Shown piece after piece: positions 46,373 through 57,590 of a stretch of DNA of 64,000 bases; within the stretch, counting starts at the first letter, position 1, and the number at the start of each line of letters is the position of its first letter. This DNA is from Camellia lanceoleosa (Eukaryota; Streptophyta; Magnoliopsida; Ericales; Theaceae): NCBI GenBank assembly GCA_025200525.1, contig CM045763.1, positions 63,747,018-63,811,017 of the forward strand, written 5' to 3'. Under the pieces are notes generated by a model. It saw only the letters and a list, made by a program, of their open reading frames with translations. It was not told where the DNA came from and ran no database searches. Both the position numbers and the translations under genes were made by a program.

Positions 46373-46898
46373 AATGGTAATATCTATATAACTTAAACAG
46401 AAATTGAGAACAAAATAATTCATTTAAAGGGGAATGACATATTTCAAATTAAATACCAATCTCTAAATCACTTTTAGAAGTATAAATAAATTATTTTGTC
46501 CCTTGATTTTAATTTATTTTTTGAAGGGGCGTTACCAGTTGAATAAATTCACACAATCTAAAAGTTTTAAGTGTAAAATTAATGTAATTAAAATTATAAA
46601 AATTAAATTAACACAAGAAATAAGCCACATGATTGCCCTATTATTAGTTTATTAGCATTTGATAGTCAAAAAAATGATTAGCTAAATGTATTGCAATGGG
46701 CACGTGGGATAATCAATAATTATGATTCCAACGAATCCAACCGAACAATTATTAAGTATTTTTTCAGTAATTTTTAATTAATATTTTTTTGTCATTTTTT
46801 TAAATATCAACACAAATAATAAATTGTACTGTCTAAACTAATGACTATCAAATTAAAGCAATACATAAATTTGATCCAGAAACTAACAAATAATTTCT

Positions 46899-47287
46899 AA
46901 ATAATGTTTGAGAGCTCGAATTTGGCTCCCTCTAATCCCCAAATCCCCAAAACGACGTCATTTTGGGGATTTTTTCTTTTCTTTTTTCTTCCATTTTCGG
47001 CTCAAACGCAAAGGGGAAGAGAGAAGAGAGAGAGAGAGAGATAGAGAAGCAGAGGGAGGAGGGAGCCAGATCGTCGCCCTTCACGCCGATCGTCGCTCGG
47101 CTGACCACCTCTGGCGATGGCCCTCTCGATCCTCCTTCCTCCTCTTCCTCCTCCTCCTCCCTCCTTCCTCCTCCTCTTCCCCTCCCTCCCTCCCTCCTTC
47201 CTCTTTCTCTGTTTCTGAAAATAAAATAAAATAAAATAAAATTAGGGGGATTCGGGGGTAGCTCTTTCGAGCTACCCAGCATGACCG
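46899..47287. mobile_element. Non-autonomous element with perfect 9-bp TSD ATAATTTCT (MULE-like), copy B
   Basis: TSDs at 46890-46898 and 47288-47296. Copy 1 has the single site (near 23704). It starts AAATAATGTTTGAGAGCTCG and ends CGAGCTACCCAGCATGACCG, like copy A. It contains AAAACGACGTCATTTTG (about 46949), GAGA and (TCC)n tracts and AAATA repeats (47221-47240). ORFs are low complexity. Confidence 0.8.
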
Positions 47288-47744
47288 ATAATTTCTCTAA
47301 CCTCATGTTATTAAACCTGCAATTAGTTTAGACTATCATAATTTATAAATATGATTTAATTAATAAGTAATAGAGAGACATTAATTAGATGGCAAAAAAT
47401 AATAAATTAGAGATCCAGACTAGCGATTCTAGATTTGTGTAAAAAATGAGAGTGTGTAATAAAGATTGAAAATATACATTGAAAGATTTATGTATAAAAT
47501 GAATCTGAATCACATATTTATATTTTAAAGTAAATTTTAAATTAAAATTTTAAATTTATAGTATTATTGGACAAGAAATCATCATTGTGTTGAGAGATCT
47601 TCTATCAGGGATATGTGCTGCCCAGATTCTTCTGGTCACCCAACATTTCCATGTGCAAAGTGCACAACTGAGAGAGAGAGAGAGAGAGAGAGTGAGAGAG
47701 TCCCATGGACAAAAATTCAAAGATCTGCTCTAGACTTGTAGTTG

Positions 47745-47900
47745 TTGCGGCAGTTTGGAAAGAGGTTTAAAAAGTCAATTTTTTAGTTTTTTTAGTCAAA
47801 AGGATTAACTTTTTTATCCGAAAGAATCTAATTTTTGTTAAAAAAATCATTAAAAAAATTAAAAAATTAATTTTTTATCAACTTCTGAAAACACCAAATT
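47745..47900. mobile_element. Small AT-rich insertion private to copy 2
   Basis: Compared with copy 1 (CTTGTGGTGATTGTCTTCTCC near 24138), copy 2 has about 150 extra bases rich in TTTTTTAGT and AAAAAATTA, with weak inverted symmetry. Borders and class are uncertain. Confidence 0.45.
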
Positions 47901-48704
47901 ATCTTTTCCAACCTTATGGAGTGCCAATGACTGAAAATTGAATCAATCAAGAAGGAAAATCCAAAAAGAAAAAGGCAAGAAAATAAATTGCATTGGAAAC
48001 TATTTTTCCACCTAAGCAGCTAGGCTACTTACAATAGAGGTGATTTTACATACCCAAAAAAAAAATTAAAAAATATTCACAAGTATACTTATTGATAAAC
48101 GTACATTTTTTTATAATAATTTTTAAATATTTTTCAGAGGTCATAAAATTAGCCATACAATTTTTATTTTTAAAAAAAAAATGAATAAAACTTCTCTATT
48201 CCTTTTTTAGTGTACCAATTTGGAGCCACGGAAAATCCCACAGAACTTAAAAATAAACAAGCATAGAATTACAAATTGTGTATAGATTAAGAATTTAAGT
48301 TGAGATTTGTGGGAAAAAAATGAAAAGAAACAAAAAAGTGAGAAAAAAAAAAATTTAACATATATTTTATTCATTTTTTTGTTTATTTTTTCTTCTCCTT
48401 CACAAATTCTTATTAAATATTTAATCCAAACACAGTGTAAATGAAAGAACAAATTAATAGAAACTCACCTTCTTGAGGTTGTAAGCAATGTGTTTGGAGC
48501 TGAACTTCTCCAAACTATCATAAGTCCTTGCACATCTAAATGCCTGCACCTGCATCAACCCTAGCATGTCTGTAACCAATACCTTCACCTGCAGAAATGT
48601 CGCCGCCGCTGCCACCGCCACCACATTATTTTCGACATGTGACACCGAATTCCTTCCCTCAATGGAGGACACTGATTATCTTGCCTCAACCACCACCTCT
48701 CCTC

Positions 48705-49263
48705 TGGCCTTAGTCTTAGCTGATTCTCTCTTAGAAATTTTTGAGAACTCTTCCTTCACTAATAAGACTTCTTTGCCTTCATTAGATTTAGACAGGTGTT
48801 TGGAGTTGCTGACACTCTTCTCGAGGATCCCCTTCGAAGCCTTGCAAAAGCCTATATATCAAGAATGGCTTCCTCTAGTGCTGCAAGGCCGTTGAGCAAT
48901 CCAGCATGACTATTTCAAGTCATTTATCTCAGGCGGCAGCTACCAATTGACTTTTATATCAACATTTGCCATGTTACCAAAGCTGCAGAAAAGAAATTGT
49001 TAAGAGACCAGAGATTTGTTTCCTAGATACATGCTGAAGTGTTAGAATTAAAAAAACAACATTCCTCTGTCTCCTAATTTCGAGCTCAACTATTGGAGAA
49101 GAAAGCTCAGCTCGAATAAGAGTTATCAGTAGTCAACCTGGCTTTAGATTGAACTGCCACGAAGCTGCAAATTACTAACCAAAGACTGGCTGATCAAAAG
49201 CAGGAGATGGCTACAGTCATTTAATTGTTTCCACCTCTTAAGAGTAGAGAGTCAATTGTAAAG
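48705..49263 (+). pseudogene. C-terminal remnant of a Tat antisense ORF
   Basis: Opposite in strand to the surrounding pol, at the place where Tat elements carry an antisense ORF. Recognisable stretches include SLPSLDLDRCLELLTLFSRI (about 48760) and, after several stops, a Lys/Gln-rich coil-like end (TKLQITNQRLADQKQEMATV near 49155). The first part is accidentally in frame with the reverse complement of the dynein exon, which makes an artificial 109-aa ORF at 48566-48895. Family assignment is by position and composition. Confidence 0.5.
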
Positions 49264-49385
49264 AAATAGCCAAAACATTGTACTGATTTTTGAGCCAATC
49301 TATGGCTGCATGTATTCAACTCATTATGAAATAAAATCTTTATTTATTATTTGAGTTTTTTCATGCTCCTTTCGTTTAGCACTTA

Positions 49386-49610
49386 TTATATTCCTTGGGT
49401 TTCCCTCACGGTTGGATAATAAGGCTTTAAATATCTACCATTTATTTTCTTATGATGTACATATCCATTCAAATTTCTCAAATGATATGTTCCCCAAGGC
49501 AAGACTCTATGAACTTGATATGACCCTTCCCAATTAGGTGACCATTTGCCAAACTTGTGGCTTTTAATCCCTATTGGAAGTATTGTCTTCCATACCAAAT
49601 CACCTTTATC
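49386..49610 (-). pseudogene. Integrase C-terminal piece
   Basis: FDKGDLVWKTILPIGIKSHK, GKWSPNWEGSYQVHRVLPWG and NGRYLKPYYP are the gypsy integrase C-terminal domain. It is separated from the rest of integrase by the solo LTR at 49615-52009. The codons for SF/DK rejoin when the insertion and one CAAAG are removed. Confidence 0.85.
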
Positions 49611-49614
49611 AAAG

Positions 49615-52009
49615 TGTAACAACCCTCACCATTGTTTACTGATTAACCACTGATTACTGCTAAATTGAGACTGATTATGATAAGTAATTGAACCGACTGA
49701 AATACTGAACTGGTTGATTGAATGTGCTAGTTGAATGCATTTCTATCTGTTTGACTGTTGAATTATCATTTAATGTTTTATGGTTTAAACTGCAAATTGA
49801 AGGCCTTATCGGCGGCCGAATCTGAAATTTATTAGTGATATATGTCAATCACAATTTATGTGATTTTATGGCATATCTAATTAAAATGTGACTTAGTATG
49901 ATTAAATTAGATTAAATGATGATAAATTGCAATAGTTGGCTTAATTACCAACATGCCACTTAGTGGGCCACTGCCCTAGACATATTGAGGCTTGTATACA
50001 CTTAGTCACACTTTTGCTCAGCCATCTTTCCTTACTTTAGCCGAGTGAGAGGAGAGTGAGAGAAAGAGAACTTGTTTTCATCTTGATTTGGCTTGGAGGC
50101 TTAAGAGATTGAAGGATTCATTGCATAATTGAGCTTCCTTCTTGAGATTCAAGACTTAAGGTAGAGTCTTCACCTTCTTGTTCATGTAATTGAGTTAGGT
50201 TTTGCATGGCTCTTGTCATATTGGAGTTTAAAGTCAAGCCTTGGTCTTATGATGTTGAATTATAGCATATATCTTGCATGCATGCCTTCACTCTTGAGTT
50301 TTGAGGATTTTTGTCTATGAAATTGTACATGCATGTTCATATTATAGTTCTAGTTCATGAATTCCTCATGTTTTTGAAAGAATTGGCTCATTAGAGCAAG
50401 TATTGGAAGCTTTGAATTGGTTTAAACTCATGCATGTCATGTTTGAATTATGTTCATTAAAATGTTGTTTGAAATTGGATTTAATTGAGCTACCCTTGGG
50501 CTTTGATTTCTTAAATTGAGCTTTGAATCATGTAATACTATGAATTTACAAGTGTTTTTCAGAAAATTAGCCCAAGAGGATCGAATTTGAGGCATTTAAA
50601 CTTGGTTTTGAGCTTGAGGTTCAATTTTGGAATTTCCAGAATTTGGACTCACGCTCGAGCGGGGAAAGTGGCGCTCGAGCGTGAAAATCGTGCTCCCAGC
50701 ATTTTGTTGTGTTTTATGGTCCGCTCGAGCGGGGTAATTTACGCTTGAGCGGGAACTTGTGTCTCACACTCGAGCAGCTATCGAGCGCCCATCGAGCGTG
50801 ATTTTCACACATCCAGTACTTTTGCCATGCTTTGCATTACGCTTGAGCACGGAAAGTGATGCTCGAGTGGAGGGGGCCTTTGCCTGCATTTCCGCTAGAG
50901 CGGGGAAAGACACGCTCGAGCGGGACCCTGTTTTCTGAAAATTCTGAAAATGCTTTTAAAGTGCATCTTTTCATCCTAGGCATTCCTAGGGCATGTTTAA
51001 GGCATCTTAATGGGGATATAGATGTAGAACCGCACCGAGTCTAAGTAAGGATTAAGTCTATGATTCCCGAATGCGAACTTAATGTGTGTTCGTTCTGTCA
51101 CTGTATAGGGTTGGCCTTCGGAGACGCGCTCTAGCTGCTTATAGCCCAGAACTCTGTGAGTAACAATTGCGTAAAGATATGTTCAGATGTGACTGTTTAA
51201 ACTGTACTGTTTCTGAACTAATATTGTTTACTGATTGAATGTTTGTCCTCTATTCTAAACTGTATTATGGCATCCATAGCAACTACTGTTTACTGTTACT
51301 GCTACTGTCACAGAGATCTCTGTCAGTTCCTATCATGGAACTTCTGTTTACTGTTACGATAGCCATCATTTATTGTTCGGTCTTTTAAGACCTACTGTTT
51401 ACTGTACTGCTATGCTAATGAATGTACCACATATGACTGTTATGATTGAATGACTGAAATACTGAATCAATGAACTGTTTTCATTACTGTAAGGACATTC
51501 ATTCTAAACCTCTTTACGCATTATGTTATTCACTGGGTTTTAGCTCACTGTATATATATATATATATGTAGGTGTTCAGGCACCAGACTGGAGCTAGGAG
51601 CGTGGCTTAGACTCCCCTTTTTGTCAAGCCAACCACTGTGCCTCATTGCGAGGTTCCGAGCCTACCAAGCTATGGCTTAGGGGTGTTTTATCTCCCCTGT
51701 CTGTCTCTGCATCTGTTTTGTAATAACTATTTAAGCTAATACTGTACTGTTTAATTGGGATTAGATCCCTGTTTTGAATGATTGTAAATGTTGTACATAC
51801 TGTTTTGTACTGTTTGTGTATATATGTATGAAAAGTCTTTTTGCATACAGACTGTCACAACTCATTGGACATTGTTTATTTACTGATTTGGCTTCCGCCA
51901 TGCCTCTGTACTCTGTGAGACTGTTTTACTATTAAGTAGGCCTTCGGTAATCATGGATTACTGGTTGGTTACGGTGCTAAACCCATAGGGGCAGGTTTGG
52001 GTCGTGACA
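49615..52009 (+). mobile_element. Solo LTR of the palindrome family, TSD CAAAG
   Basis: It starts TGTAACAACCC, ends GGTTTGGGTCGTGACA and is flanked by CAAAG at 49610-49614 and 52010-52014 (2395 bases). It has four exact GCTCGAGC (50653, 50673, 50723, 50914) plus many one-base variants over 50650-50925. It also has the CACTGGGTTTTAGCTCACTG...GTAGGTGTTCAGGCACC block (51530-51580) with a (TA)n tract. Repeated CTGTTTACTGTTAC motifs lie at 51200-51420. No protein gene. Confidence 0.9.
50650..50925. repeat. Cluster of GCTCGAGC-type palindromes
   Basis: Besides four exact copies, variants include CGCTTGAGCG (50740 area), ACTCGAGCAG, ATCGAGCG, TGCTCGAGTG and CGCTAGAGCG. Spacers of 15-60 bases share GGGGAAAGT-like and GGGAAC-like tails. 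Confidence 0.9.
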
Positions 52010-52129
52010 CAAAGCTAATGTGCTTGACCTTCTTATTATAGTTTTTTGCTGCTTTCTTTTTTTTGGAAAAGAATGCTATTTAATGTCAGAATTCTAGCTT
52101 CATTCACGTTCTCTAATTCCAAGCATATA

Positions 52130-53335
52130 CTATGATGGTACTACTCAGGAACTAACTGATCTTGGCCTCTCACCCTTAAGGACTTGATGTTAATTTCTAC
52201 AGGTAGCACTGCATCATGCCCATATACTAAGGCATAAAGTGTAACTCCTGTACTTGATCTTGGAGAAGTCCTGTAAGCCCATAATATCCAATAGTAAGTT
52301 ATGCCAATCCCTAAAATTGTCTTCCACAACTCTCTGTATTCCTTTTTTTAAGAATTTATTAGATGATCATGCCTGACCATTTGCTTGTGCATAATAAGGA
52401 GTAGAATTAACAAGACAAATTCCAAATTCAGCCACAAAAGACTTTACCATCTTCCCATCAAATATGGTCCCATTATCAACAGTTATAATTTGAGGGATGC
52501 CAAATCTGTGGATTAGATCTTTAATGAATTCAATAACTTCAGTCTGGTCTACAGTCTTATATGGTTTAGCTTTGACCCACTTAGTGAAGTAGTCTGTGGC
52601 TACTAAGATGAAACAATGATGCTTCGAAGAGGGTGGATGTATTTTTTCCATCATATCCATAGCCTATCCTCTAAACGGCCAAGGCTTCACAACCGCATGC
52701 AGATCAGTTATGGATACATGCCTTATTGTGCCATGTTTTTGGCATGCCTAGCAACCTCTAGCATATTCTATACAATCTTTAAGGATGGTTGGCCAATAAT
52801 AGAAATGTCTTCGAAGCAGCCATCTCATCTTCACACCAGACTAATGAACACCACAGATGCCTTCATGAACCTCAGTCATGGCTGTCAATGCTTCTTGTAT
52901 GCCTAAAAATTCCAATAATAACCCGTCTGCCCCTGTTTTGTAGAGAGCATTACCATACATTATGTATTGCATAGATTGCAATTTGATTTTTTTGCTGGCT
53001 TTCGAAGATGAGCTAGCTAGATACTGCATTATTGGATGCCTCCAATCTTGTTCTTGTAAGTCATTATGATTGACTTCTAAGACCACATTCCTTTTATTTA
53101 AGAGTGGCATTACCTTTTGATATGTTGTTTGGCTTATGTTCATTTGAGTATTATCTCTTCTCCTGAAATTCGAAGCTTTCTGAGCCACATCATTAGCTTT
53201 ATTAGTCAAGAATCTTGGGACATAAGTCACATTTGCTATCTGAAATTGAGAAAGCAAATGTAATGCAACAACATAGTATGACAACATGCTTGCACTTTGA
53301 CACTTGAAAATTCCTTTCACCTGGTTAACTACCAA
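52130..53335 (-). pseudogene. Integrase zinc-binding and catalytic regions, broken
   Basis: On '-': the connector and zinc-binding part lie at 53335-52690 (LLLEFLGIQEALTAMTEVHE, with the HHCC region disrupted). The core 52660-52367 has ILVATDYFTKWVKAKPYK and ITVDNGTIFDG. After YYAQANGQA a TGA sits where the catalytic Glu codon is expected (near 52366). The frame then resumes (SSNKFLKKG) and continues to 52141 with YWILWAYRTSPRSSTGVTLY. The lost Glu and other stops make it inactive. Confidence 0.8.
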
Positions 53336-53541
53336 TTGAGAATCTCTAAATATATCAACTGTATGAGATTGTAATCCAATAAGTATTTCCAGTCCATTAT
53401 TAAAGCTTCATATTCAGCTTGATTATTGGAACAAATAATTTCATCCACTCTGAAACCATGTGTGGTTTCTACCCTTTGTGGTGACTTAATTACCGCACCA
53501 ATTCCAGTTAGACCATTGGCTTTTGATCCATCGAACCACAA
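53145..53541 (-). pseudogene. Second (archaeal-type) RNase H domain
   Basis: WFDGSKANGLTGIGAVIKSP, CSNNQAEYEALI and, after a frameshift near 53400, SQLVVNQVKGIFKC with VPRFLTNKANDVAQKASNF. This is the extra RNase H typical of Tat elements. A stop lies just upstream of WQLWFDGS. Confidence 0.8.
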
Positions 53542-53634
53542 CTGCCATTATTCAATACTAACTATACCAAGCTCCATTATCTCTTTGCTTTCTGTCTGAC
53601 ATGGATGATCTACCAAGAAATTAGCTAAAACTTG

Positions 53635-54015
53635 TCATTTTACTGCCTTTTGGGGAACATATTCTAGATGAAATTCTGATAAAGCTAATATCCATTTGCC
53701 AATTCTTCCTCTCAACATAGGTCTAGATAACATATATTTAACCAAATCTATGGTTGCAATTACCAAGACAATTGTAAGCAAAAGATAGTATCTTAGTTTC
53801 ATTACAGCAAAATACAATGCAAGGCATAGCTTTTCTACAGCTGAATATTTACATTCACAAGAATTTCGAAACCTACTAAGGTAATAAACTACTTGCTCTT
53901 TGCCTTCTTTATTGTCCTGGGCTAAAAAAACTCCCAGTGAATCTTCTGCCGCAGCAATATACAACTTCAAGGATTTATCACCCTTTGGTGGCATTAGCAC
54001 TGGAGGCTTGGCCAA
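53635..54015 (-). pseudogene. RNase H domain (gypsy type)
   Basis: PPVLMPPKGDKSLKLYIAAA, VYYLSRFRNSCECKYSAVEK, LCLALYFAVMKLRYYLL and GRIGKWILALSEFHLEYVPQ in the usual order. Two codons upstream a TGA (about 54025) separates it from the RT frame. Confidence 0.8.
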
Positions 54016-54027
54016 GTAGGCTTTGAT

Positions 54028-54984
54028 TCATTCGAAAGCAGCTTGATGCTCTGCTGTCCACACAAACTCCTCTTCATCTTTCAACCTTAATAAAGAAGAA
54101 AATACTTTAGCTTTCCCTACAGTATTAGAAATAAATCTTCGAAGAAAATTAACCTGTCCAATGAATTTTTGTACTTCTTTCTTACTTGATAGAGGTCTGG
54201 CTTCAATGATAGCTTTGGCTATGTTCTGATCAATCTGCATTCCCTTCTTGTGTACTACATAGCCCAAGAATTTTCCAGCTGATATGCCAAAAGCACATTT
54301 AAGAGGATTAAGTTTCAACTTAAACTTTCTCATTCTTTCAAAAGCTGCTTCCAAGTGAAACAAATATTCCTTCATGGATTGGGACTTTACTACAATGTCA
54401 TCAATGTAACATTCTAAATATCCTCCAATAAGATCATGAAAGATAGTGTTCATAGCCCTTTGATATATAGCCCCAACATTCTTCAGGCCAAATGGCATTT
54501 TAACCCATTCGAAGGTGCCAATGTTTCCAGGACATCTGAATGTTGTCTTGTGGATATCCTCTTCTGCAATGCAAATTCGGTTATAACCAGAGTGTCCATC
54601 CATCATTAATAAAATCTTGTGCCCTGCTGAACTATCCACCAATAAATCTACTATGGGCATGGGGTACTCGTCTTTTAGAGTTGCTAAATTCAGGTTTCTG
54701 AAATCGATGCATACCCTCATTTTACCATTCTTCTTAACTACAGGCACAATATTGGATAGCCATTCAACATACCTAACTGTCTTAATAAAGCTTTCCTTAA
54801 GGAGCCTAAGAATTTCCTCCTTGACCTTCTGAATCACTTCAGGACTCATTCTTCTTGGTTTTTGCTTGTATGGCTTGAAATTGGGCTTTATGGGGAGCCT
54901 ATATTCTACTAATGACCTATCCAACCCGGGCAGTTCATTAGACCATGCAAAATAATCTTTATATCTTTTTACGACCACCAACAA
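54028..54984 (-). pseudogene. Reverse transcriptase, near-intact domain
   Basis: 318 residues open. DYFAWSNELPGLDRSLVEYR precedes the RT, then VPVVKKNGKMRVCIDFRNLN, LLMMDGHSGYNRICIAEEDI, FEWVKMPFGLKNVGAIYQRA, YIDDIVVKSQSMKEYL and LNPLKCAFGISAGKFLGYVV. The YIDD catalytic box is complete. The frame is cut on its N-terminal side by the LTR element inserted at 54992, with only one target duplication between. On the far side (about 62595-62680) the frame resumes with EEVNLGEGSTLQ and ISAWLSALDKD. Confidence 0.85.
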
Positions 54985-54986
54985 CT

Positions 54987-54991
54987 GGTCC
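54987..54991. repeat. Target-site duplication GGTCC (left)
   Basis: Matches GGTCC at 62590-62594 and brackets the complete LTR element. Confidence 0.95.
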
Positions 54992-56074
54992 TGTCACGAT
55001 CCGAAACCCGCCCCTAAAGGTTTCAGGCATGACCTATTCAGAACGGACAAGTAATCTAATATACATAGCATACGGGGCCTTGGCGGAAGCACTAAAATTT
55101 AACATAATAACAAACTCCATTGAGCTACCTCTAATATGCCAGGATCACATGCGTCACATACATTATAATAACCAGTCACAGGCCAAAATTATACTGTGAG
55201 CATCAGTTATATAGATATACATATATAGCCCCAGCCCTAAGATTGGGCATATACAAAAACATTGAAGTCATGTACATTTAACCTTAAATGAGTAATCAAA
55301 AAAAACAAGACAATGTCTTAACAAAGCTTCACAAAACTAAGTGATCTCGCTTAGTGCCTAGACTCATAAAGGTTGACAAAAGGGAACGAACGTCCTGGGT
55401 TAGGACTGACCTCCTGGTTGGTTACCTACAGGAACAGACATACAGAGGGTGAGCCAAGCTCAGTGAATAGTAATACTTAAATAAAACAAGGCTTAACTTG
55501 AAACATTGTATAATAGAAATACATATGGATTCGTAGCTTCTCAATACTTATGAAACCATAAATTGTGTCTAACATGCTTTGGAAATAAATAAGGATAGAC
55601 ATACGAACTAAATGCAACTTTTCAAATGTTCCTGAAAATGGGTCTCCGCTCGAGCGCCACCTTGGTCGCCGAGTGATCTAATTTAACAAAAATGCTAGGA
55701 GATTGATTTTACGCCGAGGAATTCCACAGCCGAAAGCAGAAAATTTTGAAAAAAAGTCACTGAGAGGTTAATTTTCACGCTCGAGCGGGAATTCCTCCGC
55801 TCGAGCGGACCATGCAATTTCTGAAATTCTACAATGCCAATTAAGGTTCCAACCTGGTATTCAAAGCTTCAAACATGTACTTTCGTATACTAATACAGCA
55901 TTCACAATACAAGTCTGAATCTGTTCTTATTCATTATAGACTTAGATCTTATCATGAAACATATTGGCTTGAATATAATGTTTTGGATTAAAATCCTTGT
56001 ATAATGTGGCACAAACCCTTAATCATGGTGGCGTGAAGCCCATTAACATAGTGGCGCAAGGCCCTTAGATACTT

Positions 56075-56285
56075 ACCAAGCTTCAAAACATATACTTCCT
56101 AAACTTCAAAACACATACTTACTAGGCTTCAAAACATATACTTACTAGGCTTCAAAACATATACTTACTAAGCTTCAGAACATATACGTACTAAGCTTCA
56201 AAACAGATACCTATCAATCTTTAAAACATATGCTCATCAAACTTTAAAACATATACTTATCAATCTTTAAAACATATGCTTAAGC
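56075..56285. repeat. LTR minisatellite A (about 23-bp unit)
   Basis: The unit AAGCTTCAAAACATATACTTACT recurs with variants (about nine copies). The partner LTR (61095-61285) has about one fewer unit. Confidence 0.85.
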
Positions 56286-56439
56286 ATACAATGCAAAGTT
56301 CACATGATTTGTCTGAGTCTGTTTCACTTTATAAGCCCTTTCTTGAAACATATCAGCTTGAACATAATGGTTGGCTTGAAGCCCTTGAATGGTGCGGCAT
56401 AAGCCCTTAATCATGGTGGCAATAAGCCCTTAAACATTG

Positions 56440-56625
56440 GCATAAAGCCCTTGGAAGGTGGCATAAAGCCCTTGAAAGTTGACATTAAGTCCTTGCAAAT
56501 TGGCATTAAGAATGCCCTTGTAAATTGGCGTTAAGCCCTTGTAAATTGGCATTAAGAATGCCCTTGTAAATTGGCGTTAAGCCCTTGTAAAATGGTATTA
56601 AGAATGCCCTCGTAAATTCTTGTAT
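56440..56625. repeat. LTR minisatellite B (GCCCTTGTAAATTGGC unit)
   Basis: GCCCTTGTAAATTGGCATTAAG-type units recur about eight times, alternating with short GAAT linkers. The matching array is at 61440-61615 in the other LTR. Confidence 0.85.
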
Positions 56626-57576
56626 GAACTCAAGAGGTGTCTCACACGGGTTCTAGCGGTGACTCACAATGTAGCACTTAGTCCCGTGTAGCACTTTGTT
56701 TCATAACGTAGTTACTTATATCGTATGGCCAAAGGCCCATAATCTTAAAGAATGAAAACACTTCATTTTTCCTCCTTTCTTTATATACACATATCAAAAC
56801 ATAACATAATTACATATTGAGTATAAACAAGGTGCTATTGACAATCATTAGCTATATATAAAGCAGATAATGGTACTACTACTCACAGTGCTATAACGGA
56901 GTGATTGTCCTTCTCGGGTTATGCCCTCAAAAATTTCGAAATTCCATTCGGTAGAAAGTGGTGATCTCCTCTTATTCTCCATCCTTAATGCGAGATCCAT
57001 GGTTGATTTGTTATTAAAAGTGAAGGAAATCAAGGTTTTGGGAGCTAGGGTTTCGGACAAGGAAGAGGGGAGAAGAAGAGAGGAAAAGAAAATCTAAGAA
57101 ATGGTCCAGAAATCTCATTTTTAAGCTGCTGTGCCTGCTATTCCCGCTCAAGCGTCCCAATTCCCGCTCGAGCGGACCTGCTCCCAGCACAGATTTCAAA
57201 ACTTCACCCATCCGGATTCCGTTTTAGGTCGTTCTAGTGCCCAAATTGAAGCCTCGAAAATAAGCTTTCCAATGGTTCTAACCTCACATCCAAATTCTAG
57301 GTGTGGAAAAAGAAAAGGGCAAAAGAGTGACAGTTGATCGTAAGCGATTTAGTCGAATTAAAGTTTTTAGTCCAATCTTACCTTACCATCATATTACCAC
57401 CACAATCAATACCCCAAAATAAAATAGGGAGGTTCCAAATACACTAATAAAAATGCACAGATATAAATCACTTTTCATAAGTTTTGTTTAATTAAAATTT
57501 CACAGAAAGCAAGTAAATGCACAGAATAACAGACCGAAAATATACCAGAAACAGATATGAGGGTGGGGTTATTACA

Positions 57577-57590
57577 CTCTCCCCCCCTTT
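57577..57590 (-). other. Polypurine tract of the LARD-like element
   Basis: '-' strand AAAGGGGGGGAGAG, directly upstream of the TGTAAT start of the 3' LTR. Position and composition are as expected. Confidence 0.92.

Larger units (their letters stand above)
44396..48704. repeat. Dynein light chain segment, copy 2 of the direct duplication
   Basis: Collinear with 21132-25692. It carries private insertions at about 45407-46372, 46899-47287 and 47745-47900. Similarity ends abruptly at 48704 within the exon-1 homologue (CACCTCTCCTC), where retroelement sequence begins. Confidence 0.9.
44817..48704 (-). pseudogene. Dynein light chain pseudogene, truncated in exon 1
   Basis: Exon 2 (44972-44817) is intact: [20 protein letters not shown], then VTHSTG...KFHILIF to TAA. 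Exon 1 (48704-48469) keeps [15 protein letters not shown], an interrupted Ala tract, [18 protein letters not shown] and SSKHIAYNLKK, followed by GTGAGT. Damage: a TAA where copy 1 has Lys71, loss of one Arg codon after RCA, and complete loss of about the first 65 codons and promoter at the 48704 junction. The remaining domain is well preserved, so loss is probably fairly recent. The internal frame downstream of the stop has no ATG start. Orientation matches copy 1, consistent with tandem duplication followed by TE expansion between the copies. Confidence 0.85.
54992..57576 (-). mobile_element. 3' LTR of the LARD-like element
   Basis: In '-' sense it starts TGTAATAACCCC at 57576 and ends GATCGTGACA at 54992. 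Palindromes GCTCGAGC at 55648, 55779, 55799 and 57166. Minisatellites lie at 56075-56285 and 56440-56625. A TATA-like region is not obvious. Two palindromes present in the partner LTR (60672, 60723) are replaced here by shortened GCCGAG-type sequence. Confidence 0.92.

Noticed and set aside
46908..47306. ORFs of 108, 124 and 88 aa rich in Ser, Glu and Arg
   Set aside because: Low-complexity frames in the second copy of the same element; no conserved domain.
48566..48895. 109-aa '+' ORF as a possible novel gene
   Set aside because: Its first half is the reverse complement of dynein exon 1 and its second half a retroelement antisense ORF remnant. The frame is accidental at the junction.
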